Below, one piece after another: positions 34,901 through 43,721 of a stretch of DNA of 64,000 nt; position 1 is the stretch's first letter, and every line of letters begins with the position of its first letter. The notes under the pieces were generated by a model, which saw only the letters and a program-made list of their open reading frames with translations, was not told the DNA's origin and searched no databases. The position numbers were made by a program, and so were the translations under genes. This DNA is from Forficula auricularia (lineage: Eukaryota; Arthropoda; Insecta; Dermaptera; Forficulidae): positions 17,041,802-17,105,801 of the forward strand of contig JALMQS010000085.1 of assembly GCA_024734495.1 (NCBI GenBank), in the 5' to 3' direction.

Positions 34901-37900
34901 GTAAATATGAATCAAAATACTCCGGATTCATATCAAGAATCTACTGAATTATCGTTGAAGAGTACAGAAGAATTCATCAAAGAAGTCTTAAGTAAAAATG
35001 TAATATTTTGATTTTTGAAGAAAATTTATATTTATACTACTAGTTCACAAATATAATGTGAGATTCTAACGGCTGTTGACTATAATAAATATTTGTCCCA
35101 ATTATGAATTTTTGATATATCCAGATCAAAAACATCATAATTTCCTTTGATCATTGGCTCAAATATTAAGACTTGAACGCTGGATTAACTTGCAAAAATG
35201 TTCGATTTACAATTGTAAACCAAATCATCAATATTTTTTAAGAAAATAGTTTCCCTTACAAAATTGGTTTGAAATACTTTTTAAACTTTAAAAACAATAG
35301 ATAGTCATTTGAAATTTACTTTTTTTTCAATTTAGTGTGCGTTGGTAACACCTATAATCACTCCGAGATTTGCAGTGAGTTGTGACATGGATTTGATGAA
35401 AAAATTGGCTAAACTTGCAGATCAATTTAATCTTCCAATTCAAGTAAGTAAAAATATATTTTATAAATAAATTCTCATAATGGATCGAGTCCCTAGATCA
35501 GCGCTTCTTAAACTTTTTTAATTTTTTTTTTTTTGGCTTTTCGGCCATGGTAGCCATAAGCCATTTACGATACTATTTATTTTTATTTTTAAATTTGTCT
35601 CTACCTCGGGGGTCAGATTTTGGCCGGATGCCTCGAGCCGGATTCGAACTCGGGTCCTCTTGGTTAGCTGGCTGACATGCTACCGCCTAGCCTACCCGAC
35701 CCCCCAACTTTTTTAATTGGCGACCCCATTTTGACTGAGAATTCATTGTTGCCCTATGTTTAGCTACACCAAAAATCAGTTTCGTGACTCCAAAATGGGT
35801 TGCGACACTTAGTTTAAGAAGCTCTGGCCTAGATAACACTGCCCGACAAAAATTAAACAAAAGTTTATCCATGTAAACCTAACAATGGATTCCGGAAGAG
35901 TTTTCTACGCTGATTATCATGCAATTTCCCGATTTTTTACAACGTCAGAGTTTTGAGATATTATCGATCAAAATGACGAAAAAGGCCATTTTGACCTATT
36001 TTCGAGTCCCATTAGATATTAAACAGCAATATTTTAAATCAAAATATTTTGTTGTCGTAATAGAAAACAGCTTCCTCTTTGTTTTCCAAATAACAACTTG
36101 TTTTAGCTCAATTAGAACTCGAGTTATAACTAAAAGACTAAAAACTTATGTTTTTATCTATGTTTATTATCCTTTAAAATCACATAGTTTTAGTTTTTCA
36201 GATATAACTCGAGTTATAATTGAGCTAAAAACAAATGGTAATTTGAAAATCAAAGAGGAAGCTGTTTTCTATTACGTCAACAAAATATTTTGATTTCAAA
36301 AATTGCTGTTTAATATTTAATGGGACTCGAAAATAGGTCAAAATGGCCTTTTCGTCATTTTGACCGATAATATCTCAAAACTCTGACGTGTTGTAAAAAA
36401 ATTGGGAAATTGCATGATAATCAGCGTAGAAAACTCTACCGGAATCCATTGTTAGATTTATAGGGAGAAATTTTTTGTCGAACAGTGTAATTCTCAAAAG
36501 ATGTGATATTCCATGACTCGCTGGCCCATTGAAGAAGCGTCTCCAGGCTTTCCTTATTTTGCATGTCTTCGATGAGATAAAATCAATAATTCCTCACAAA
36601 TCTTCCTTTGCCCATAGCAGTCATCTCTCAGTCCTTCGCGGTTAACCTCTTTCCAGGGGATTAAAAAAAATTAAAAAAAAAAAAGTATTTTTGTTGAACA
36701 TCCAATATTAATTAACCTTATTTTCTTTTGCTATGCTTTACTCTAATACATAGTCCTTTTTTACTTTACCATACAAGGTATGGTCAAATATTGTAATCGT
36801 GCATGAAAAAAGTGTTTTTTTCCTTCTTTTTTTCGAAATATCTCAAAAACGGCTGAAACTATATTAATTAAAAAAATTGAGCGAAACCATGGCATTTCGG
36901 TCTACAAAAAAGCCCTAATAAGTGAAGATGGAAAAAATTATATTTTTCGAGATAATAATTGTTTTGTCAAAATGTCTGTTAGTTAGTCTGTGCGTTACCA
37001 AATTTTTGTGGACGAGCTAGCTCAAAAACTAATGTGAAACCAAATTTCACACGTAGTTTTGGTGCATTGAGATTAAGAGCTGATTAGATTTTGGTGATAT
37101 CGAGGGGGGGTTAAAAATTAAAAATCTAGGCCATTTGAGCAAACTCAACCAAATTTTGTATATATAATCAGTGGGACCCCAGAAGTCTAAAAATGCAAAA
37201 ACTAACCGCCCAAAATGGGGGGAGGGGTCAAAAAATGAAAATCTAGGCTCTTGTACCAAACTCAACCAAATTTTGTATACATAATCAGTGGGCTGAAATA
37301 TGCATCTAATATGCAGAATAGGTTGAAATATGCAAATATATGCCGTAAAAGATGGCAAAATAAATTTTTTATGCACTAAAAAATTAAAATTGAAAACTAT
37401 ATAATTGAAGGAGTGCTATGAAAGAAATAAAATGATAAAGTAAGCTATAGACACCAAGTGTCAAATATGCACTTTTATTGCGTAAAAAATTGCAAAAACT
37501 AACCCCCTCCCTACATGATTATAAATAATTTTATTAAATATTAAATATAAGTGAGGGGCCAGGTTGTATGGTAAAGTCAAGTGGATGGCCACATCAGAAC
37601 ACGTCAGCTTATTTTCTTTGTGTTAGTTTAGTAAGGACGTGGGTATTATTCTTTGCACTTTTCTATCTGAATACTTTCAATGAACAATTAAAAGAAGTAT
37701 TTCTACTATTGATTGGGAGGCAATCACATTTACCAAATTCTAAAAGAAATCGCGATATTTATACCCTTAAATAGTCTTAAAAAGAATACAAATTTACAAG
37801 TATGGTCATGTTTTGCAATGAACAAAGAAATAATAAAAAAAAGACAATTCATTACGATTTGTGCCAAGCTCTCATTACATTTAATAACATTAAAGCCGGT

Positions 37901-40900
37901 TATGAAAAAATATTTTTAAATTGATATCAAAAGTCAGGGCTTAAATTCAGAAGACTTAATATTCATTTTTGATGTTATTATATGTAATGAAAGCTTGGCA
38001 CAAATCGTAATGAAATTACTAGTTTTTATTATTTCTTTGTCCAGAGTAATTCATGAACATAGTTAAAATTTTTCTTTCTTTTTAATCCTATTGAGTGGTC
38101 GATTACTTGTTCTCTATAATACCTAATTAGATTTTTTCGCATAACTGCAATTAAATGTTTTCTTTGTATGAACTTTATCACGGAAATTATCATGATTATA
38201 TAAATATATTATTATATATATATATATATATATATATTATGATATATAAATAACAAGTGATAAGACTTCCCTCCACTTATCCAGAGTATTTATAACATGA
38301 AATTAAAGTGTTAGAATGAAAGTTAGACTACAGTGTTCCCATTTTTAATAAAGATAAAAGTAAATAAATATTTTATGAGTTATTTTTCTAGGTCACTTGT
38401 TTCACGTTTTTAACGTCAGTAAAGTGTTAGTAGTGTTAGGGCCAGTTGTATGTCGCAAAGTAAATGCTTTTTACCACTAACACAGGGTAGATAGTAAATG
38501 GACGGACTGGGATGGCTAATCAGATGCCAGGCACTAAAAGTTCCTGTCATTTGGTTGGCCATCCCAGCCCCTCCATTTACCATCTACTCTTGGTTATGGT
38601 AAAAAGCATTTACTTTGCGACATACAACCGGCCCTTAGTGATAGAGCCGAGATTTAGCCGGTCGAAATTTTATATGCTAGCAAGGCTCGAACCCGGGCCT
38701 CCCCTTGAACATCGTCATAAATCAACATAATAAATATAATGTTTCAAAAAATGTGAACGAAAAAATACGGGGGGGGTACTTTTATTTAACAGACACGATT
38801 GAATTGTACTCCTTTCATTTTATTTTTTATATTAACAAGATTTTCATATTGACGTACAAATACATAATAAACTAATATAATAATACAAATATTTGACGGG
38901 CTCTGATCTCTACACTAATTTACATACACTTCCACAGACACACGAACACTCAATGGCCAAAATCGGCTATAATTACCGAAGGCCTTTAAAAAAAAAATAA
39001 TGTCCCCCTGTTTTATTTCTTCATTTTTTTCATTCTTTCTCCGAAAATTTACTTTTAAAAAATCTGTATTTTGCGCAAAAATCCTTCAAATATGCAATTT
39101 TATGCAATATTTCTCAAATATGCAATTTTATGCAATATTACTCAAATATGCAAAAATATGCAGTATAAAATTTAACCCACAGTATCCTAGATCCATGATT
39201 CGGATAGATAATTGATCCCCTGGGTCGTATGTGGCGGCAAACAAAATATGCAATTGCATAGGAATCCGGTCTCTACTCATAATAAATTAATATCTCATAA
39301 AATATTTATTTACTTTTATCTTTATTAAAGATGTTTCACCTTGCACCAACACCACAATCTCTATTAATTATTCCTATATTTACATTATCAAATAAGTATG
39401 CAACGTCTCACCTTTAACGTAAATACTTCCGAAAGCTTACAAGGAATATTTGGAAATTCAGCCAAGTTCATGAAGGGAGAAAATACTATATATTTTTTTA
39501 ATTTTATTTATTTAATGTCACCGGGAACAAAGCCCATTTAGACAGCACATAAGTAAAGTGTTAGTAGGGTTAGTGAGGGAGCCGAGTTTTCAGCCGGTAG
39601 AAATTTTTATTTGCCAGCTAGGATAGAACCCCGGACCTCCACTCCAACATCGTCATAATCGATCGATGCCGAAATACCATTTTTATTAATATAAAAATTC
39701 AGTCATATTATTTATTAAATACAATTTAATTTAATCTCCAGCCTTAAATTAAAGTCAACTATTCATAATTACAGAGTCATATTTCGGAAAATAAAGATGA
39801 ATTAATATTAGTAAAAAATCTCTATCCTGGGATAGAAAATTACGCCCAAGTATATCACGAAGCGAATTTATTAACAAATAAGGTATGTCAAATGTTTTTT
39901 TTTTTATAAATTGAATTTTAAATAACTTCGATTATTATTATTATTAATCAAGTACGTTTGCAGGTATTTGGACAGGAAGGTGCAAATCAAATACCTGCCA
40001 ACGTACTTGATTAATAAAATAATATGGATGCTATGGACTTTAATATTATTATTATTATTTTTTTATAAATTTTAGACGATTATGGCTCATGGCATATATT
40101 TGTCAGATAAAGAACTTGAACTTTTTAAGAAAACAGGAACATCGATTTCTCATTGTCCTGATTCTAACAATTGCCTTCAAAGTGGAATACTTGATGTTCA
40201 AAATGTATTAAAACATAAAGTTAAAATTGGACTTGGAAGCGATGTTGCTGGTGGATCCAGAATCTCTATTATTTCAGCAATGAAATCAGCCTTAGATGCA
40301 TCCGTTCACTTATCATATTATAAAAAGAACTATAAGCCACTTACATATCAAGAGGTTTTTTTCCTGGCTACTTTAGGAGGAGCCCAAGGTATTGTAAATT
40401 TTATATAGGTTTCATTTTTTTTTTTATTTACACTGGTCGGCAAACATTTGTAACCGTAAACCTAACAAAGGATTCCAGTAGAGTTCCATACGCTGATTAT
40501 CATGCAATTTCCCGATTTTTTACAAGTCAGAGTTTTTAGATATTATCGGTCAAAATGAGGAAAAAGGACATTTTGACCTATTTTTGAGTTGCATTAGATA
40601 TTAAAATTTGAAATCAAAATATTTTGTTTACAGACAAAGCAAAAACAGCTTCCTCTTTGATTTTCAAATTATCACATGTTTTTAGCTCAATTAGAACAAA
40701 AAAAAACTAAGACCATATGTTTTTAATCCTTTATTATCACTTGGTTTTAGTTATAACTCAGTTCTAATTGAGCTAAAAATAAGTAGTAATTTGAAAATCA
40801 AATAGGAAGATGTTTTTACTTTATGTCTGTCAACAAAATATTTTGATTTCAAATATTGCTGTTTAACATACTAGTAGGGGGGTCAGATAGGCTAGGCGGT

Positions 40901-43668
40901 AGCGTATCATCCTGCTAACCAAGTGGAGCCGGGTTCGAATCCGACTCGAGGCATTCGGCTAAAATCTGACCTCCGGGGTAGAGACAAAATTTAAAAAAAT
41001 ATATAGTATCGTAAATTGGCTTATGGCTAAGAAGGACCGAAAAGCCAAAAAAAAAAAAAAAACATACTAGTAGGCGCCGACTTTTGAAAATTTCATGTGG
41101 GGCTCAACTTCATGTTAAAATGTACGAAAGAGGGGGGGGGGGGTTAAAAAATTGTTAGTGAAGAAAACAACAATTTTATTAACATCAAGATAGAACAAAA
41201 ATATACCATATATTTCATGTACCTAGTATGTAGTATATATACAGATACTTAACAAAAGAATAATTACTCTGCAACAGTATAAAAAGTACTTCTTCTTTGA
41301 TTATTTTTATTAATAAATTCATTTGCAATTTCATCTATGTTTAAACAGTTTATTTCGTTCTTATGAACATGTAAAAGTGAAAGATTATTTAAACGGTCTT
41401 GTTTCATTGTTGATCGGAGGTAGGTTTTCAATCGTCGCAAACATGAAAAAGATCTTTCTGCGGTACATATTCTTGTGGGAATCGTTAATAACAATTGGGC
41501 AAATTTTACAAATTCGAATAATAATTCACTTTTATTAGGGGACATTTTTAAATAGGGGCTGGTTCCAAATCGATCCTTGCAACAAGAAAGGGACAGTGGG
41601 AATTTCGCTAAATGCAATCAGTCGAAAATCAGATTACAATTCAAAACTTGTCAAAACATAAAATATACGGATACGGTGACGCGGCCTAGTTCCATTTCAC
41701 TGCACTAGAGGCTGGGACTTACGTCGATTCACTCAGTTTAGACAACGAGCCACTATTTAAAATTAAAATTCATCAATCGTCAATATACTTAAAAAAAAAA
41801 AATAATCCATTATAAATTCCATGTGGGGCTCCGACCCATGCGAATCCCTTCATGTGGGACTCAAGCCTTTGGGCACCCACAAAGTCGGCGCCTATGCTGT
41901 TTAATATCTAATGGGACTCGAAAATACGTCAAAATGGCCGATATCTCAAAATAACTTTTAAGGAGTTAGGTGTTGGTTCTAGGTGAAACATTTTAATCTA
42001 TATATATATCTATATATATAAAATAGAAAAGTATGTGGATATATATGTATGTGGAAACGATCTGATTGGCCAGTGCATAGCCAATGCCAAAGCGTTAAAT
42101 TATTAGAACGATTCTGATTGGTCAGATAGTGATCGTGCTTAGGCAATGTGTTAAATAAATCTTTCCTTATTCTTCCTTATTTTTGAATCAATTTCATTCA
42201 GCACATTCTTTCGATACTTACAGTAAGATTTTAAATTTCAATTATTAAATTGGTATGAACGAGACGCTCCCCGCCAGAGCTAGGTGACGCCGCGGCCGAA
42301 GGCCCGGTCGTCAGCTAGTATGTATATAAAAACCATTGTCAGACAGTACCTGTGGCGTCTTAGCGTACGATGTGGGAGAAAAAGCAATTAATATTTAATG
42401 ACAGTTGTTATTTAGTCAAATTTTACAAACAAAACATATCTATTCTCTATATTATATATCTATAATATCTCTATATATTAATATATTCTCTATTAGATTT
42501 ACGGCGTGCCTCATTTGAAATTTTAGTAGGCAAATTTATTAATTTTAAATATATTATATATTAATATATATTTTAATTTTTTGGAAATAATTCATACCGC
42601 GAAAATTTTTTTTTTTTTTGGAATTTAAGAAAAATATAAATTCTTAAAATTTTAGTAGACAAATTAATTTTAAAATATATATACTATATATTAGGTATAT
42701 ATTTTTAATTTATAATATAAGTTTTAATGAGATATGATTTAATATGGGATAATGAGATTAATTCTTAATTTATTACTGCGCGGGTCATTTGAAATTTTAG
42801 TAGATAAATTAATTTTAAAATTATTATATATAATTATTTTAGAGACACTTTTTAGATAAATTTAAATATTTAAATGTATTATTAAAAAAGAAAAAGGTTT
42901 CCAACCGATCGGGAACTTCGAGAGAAATGGTTGCATGCTCTAATAAAATATTTATAAAGCATTTAATGATATTTTTTATCTTTCTTTGATCAATATTCAT
43001 TATTCAAAAAAATATTTTTTTCAAAACATATAATTACGGACAGCTAATAATCACATCTCGAGACGCTGCCCGCCAGGGCCACCAGCCCGGAGGGCCGAGC
43101 GGTGCCGGCGTGCCGTGGCACGCCAGGTACTGCTCGTATAATAATAAAACTTGAGCAAGATGCCAAGTAGGTTTCACAAAAAAAGAAATAAAACAAAATT
43201 GGGTTTTGAATTTGATATATTTCGGGGATGAGCCCATCATCAGGAGTCAGGTTTTATTTCTTTTTTGTAAAACCCACCTCGCATCTTACTCAAGTTTTAT
43301 TATTATAGATATCTCAAAACTCTGAGGTGTTGTAAAAAATCGAGAAATTGCATGATAATCAGCGTATAAAACTCTATTGGAATCCATTGTTAAGTTTACG
43401 GTTACAAATTTTTGCCGAGCAGTGTCATTGTACAAGCTTTTATTTAACTTGATATATATCATTTTATCCAGCTCTAGGAATTGATCATAAAACGGGAAAT
43501 TTTAAAATTGGTAAAGAATTTGATGCACTTGTAATAAATATGAATGCAAGTAATATTCCTTTTGAATTAAAAACTCACACAATCCATGAAGTTGTTCAAC
43601 AATTAATATATTCAGGAGATGAAAGGAATATTAATCATGTTTATGTTGCCGGAAAAAGAGTTGATTAA
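31970..43668 (+). CDS. Guanine deaminase (GDA), N-terminal exon not found
   Basis: Exons: 31970-32068, 32524-32778, 34781-34999, 35336-35443, 39775-39882, 40076-40388, 43472-43668 (TAA 43666-43668). GT-AG borders and phases agree throughout, giving 432 residues against 454 in human GDA, so only about 10-20 residues are missing. The enzyme is cytosolic and hydrolyses guanine to xanthine and ammonia in purine catabolism. Amidohydrolase metal ligands are visible: HIH in LIDTHIHAPQYPN, His in SHISEN, His in TIMAHG, and Asp in GLGSDVAGG. The family motif SHCPDSN and RAFVGKV are also present. The C-terminus DERNINHVYVAGKRVD matches the mammalian end. Introns carry many TEs; intron 6 (40389-43471) alone holds at least four nested elements. 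Convergent with SEM1, stop codons 53 bp apart. Confidence 0.96.
32113..32471. repeat. Foldback element (copy 2), GDA intron 1
   Basis: ATGAAGGAGGGAGGTATCAG is mirrored by TGATACCTCCTCCTTCAT. CCATCTTCAGTTAATAGGGA is mirrored by TCCCAATTAACTGAAGATGG. Same family as 4652-5085, ending 52 bp before the next exon. Confidence 0.75.
32822..33556. repeat. Three-layer nested foldback, GDA intron 2
   Basis: The outer arms pair CATAAAGAGAAACAAAGAG with TTGTTTCTCTTTATG, and TGATGCAAATAAACATATAC with its inverse. Within are a complete MITE (32916-33181) and a second hairpin (33270-33420, GGTCAGTATCGCATGGATAT and its inverse). Confidence 0.8.
32916..33181. mobile_element. 266 bp hairpin MITE with ACAGGGTGTTTC ends
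   Basis: TACAGGGTGTTTCAGGAGGA is mirrored by TTCCTGAAACACCCTGTA. Arms of about 90 bp include TTGGACACATGTTATATGGC and its complement. ACAGGGTGT-type ends are common in arthropod Tc1/mariner-derived MITEs. Confidence 0.8.
33557..34124. other. GDA intron 2, unassigned
   Basis: AT-rich, with no recognised element. Confidence 0.4.
34125..34512. repeat. Long foldback, same family as 20736 and 46585
   Basis: AATATATCAAAGAATAATTA and AACGAGAATTGTTTTTATCA pair with their inverses at about 34430-34495. The loop holds CTCTCTTGGTCCAGACTTAA. Confidence 0.75.
35499..35826. mobile_element. hAT-type MITE, split by a SINE
   Basis: CAGCGCTTCTTAAAC is mirrored by GTTTAAGAAGCTCTG. Flanks CCCTAGAT (35491-35498) and GCCTAGAT (35827-35834) are an 8 bp target duplication with one change, the hAT hallmark. 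SINE S1 sits inside it. Confidence 0.75.
35524..35705 (-). mobile_element. SINE S1 with 13 bp target duplication
   Basis: AACTTTTTTAATT occurs at 35511-35523 and again at 35706-35718, an exact target-site duplication. The - strand carries the S1 head with B-box phrase GAGTTCGAATCC, the core, and a 3' A-tail. Confidence 0.9.
35836..36488. mobile_element. 653 bp palindromic element, ACACTGCCCGACAAAAA ends
   Basis: Arms of about 300 bp pair across a centre near 36165 (for example TTTTACAACGTCAGAGTTTT / AAAACTCTGACGTGTTGTAAA; AACTCGAGTTATAACT / AGATATAACTCGAGTTATAA). The 124-codon ORF at 35919 is a reading of the arms. A second, interrupted copy is at 40430-43425. It lies in GDA intron 4. Confidence 0.85.
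36489..36690 (+). pseudogene. LINE 3' fragment (same Jockey/CR1-like family)
   Basis: GATGAGATAAAATCAATAATTCC matches the GATGAGGTAAAATCAATAAT of the 18381 copy. It is followed by diverged sequence and a poly(A)-like run at 36663-36685. Confidence 0.55.
36766..37577. mobile_element. Element with TTTACCATACA / TGTATGGTAAA ends
   Basis: CTTTACCATACAAGGTATGG opens it and GTTGTATGGTAAAGTCAAG closes it. The interior has ATTTTTGTGGACGAGCTAGC and an ACCAAATTTTGTATA motif repeated about 120 bp apart. Other copies: 62862-63520, 59838-60252 (inverted), 49495-50050 (inverted, partial), 8036-8175 (left end). Confidence 0.8.
37815..38045. repeat. Foldback, GDA intron 4
   Basis: ACAAAGAAATAATAAAAA and ATTACGATTTGTGCCAAGCT at 37822-37870 are mirrored at 37990-38040. 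Confidence 0.65.
38205..38245. repeat. (TA)n microsatellite
   Basis: About 13 TA units with small interruptions. Confidence 0.85.
38439..38634. mobile_element. PIF/Harbinger-type MITE with TTA target duplication
   Basis: TTA precedes GGGCCAGTTGTATGTCGC, and GCGACATACAACCGGCCC is followed by TTA. A 3 bp TTA duplication and GGGCC..GTTGTA ends are typical of Harbinger/Tourist elements. Long arms include AAAGTAAATGCTTTTTACCA. A lone end is at 24618-24640. Confidence 0.8.
38640..39774. other. GDA intron 4, mostly unassigned, with a 28 bp tandem repeat
   Basis: At 39088-39170 a unit around CAAATATGCAATTTTATGCA is repeated about three times. The same ATATGCA vocabulary appears at 37300-37345. Otherwise AT-rich and without genes. 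Confidence 0.5.
40879..41061 (+). mobile_element. SINE S1 with 13 bp target duplication
   Basis: ACATACTAGTAGG at 40866-40878 is repeated at 41062-41074. Between them lies the S1 sequence: head, B box GGTTCGAATCC, GACTCGAGGCATTCGGCTAA, GGCTTATGGC and a poly(A) run. It inserted at the left border of the hAT element, so it is younger than that element. Confidence 0.9.
41071..41894. mobile_element. hAT element remnant
   Basis: TAGGCGCCGACTTTTG is mirrored by CAAAGTCGGCGCCTA. TGCTGTTT follows the right end and also occurs just left of the SINE, fitting an 8 bp hAT duplication, although about ten extra bases lie on the left. CATGTGGGGCTC phrases lie at both ends. Confidence 0.7.
41264..41617 (-). 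pseudogene. hAT transposase C-terminal dimerisation domain
   Basis: The - strand frame encodes 117 codons including LLTIPTRICTAERSFSCLRR and MKQDRLNNLSLLHVHKN, the hallmark of the hAT C-terminal dimerisation region (ERSFS..LK..LRS.M...RL..L). The catalytic core and zinc finger are absent. It is a relic, in antisense to GDA. Confidence 0.85.
42009..42318 (+). mobile_element. Nonautonomous Helitron
   Basis: The 5' end is TCTATATATATAAAATAG, as in many arthropod Helitrons. The 3' end is CGGTCGTCAGCTAG, giving the CTAG terminus with the GGCCGAAGGCC hairpin about 13 bp before it. The element lies between A and T, as Helitron insertion requires. About 310 bp, no Rep/helicase. Confidence 0.75.
43010..43140 (+). 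mobile_element. Probable second Helitron 3' end
   Basis: CGAGACGCTGCCCGCCAGGG resembles the GAGACGCTCCCCGCCAGAGC of the neighbouring Helitron. It is followed by a perfect hairpin GCGTGCC-GT-GGCACGC and TACTGCTCG|T. The last bases are CTCG rather than the canonical CTAG, so the call is tentative. Confidence 0.45.
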
Positions 43669-43676
43669 ATTTGAAG

Positions 43677-43682
43677 TTTATT
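43677..43682 (-). promoter_or_regulatory. Poly(A) signal of SEM1
   Basis: AATAAA on the - strand, 40 nt downstream of the SEM1 stop codon and 9 bp from the GDA stop on the other strand. Confidence 0.6.
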
Positions 43683-43721
43683 AAATTAAAAAAATATTGT
43701 ATACATTGAAAAGTGAATTAA

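Larger units (their letters stand above)
41955..43308. mobile_element. Composite foldback of the AGGTGTTGGTTCTAGG family
   Basis: The left end AAGGAGTTAGGTGTTGGTTC and the right region (GGTTTCACAAAA..TTTTATTTCTTTTTTGTAAAACC, ending CAAGTTTTATTATTATA) match the family at 21594, 48479 and 59768. GATATCTCAAAA occurs on both sides, a possible target duplication. At least one Helitron lies inside. Confidence 0.65.
40430..43425. mobile_element. Second copy of the ACACTG palindrome, split by nested insertions, GDA intron 6
   Basis: Pieces 40430-40865, 41895-41955 and 43310-43425 reconstruct a copy colinear with 35836-36488. They are separated by an hAT element carrying a SINE, and by a second composite foldback. 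The ends are ACACTGGTCGGCAAA and GCCGAGCAGTGT. Confidence 0.8.

Noticed and set aside
35919..36293. 124-codon + strand ORF
   Set aside because: It lies wholly in the arms of a palindromic element and reads through the hairpin; it has no protein-like motif.
37047..37376. 109-codon - strand ORF, similar to that at 63155-63406
   Set aside because: The similarity comes from two copies of the same nonautonomous repeat; internal ACCAAATTTTGTATA duplications make the peptide repetitive.
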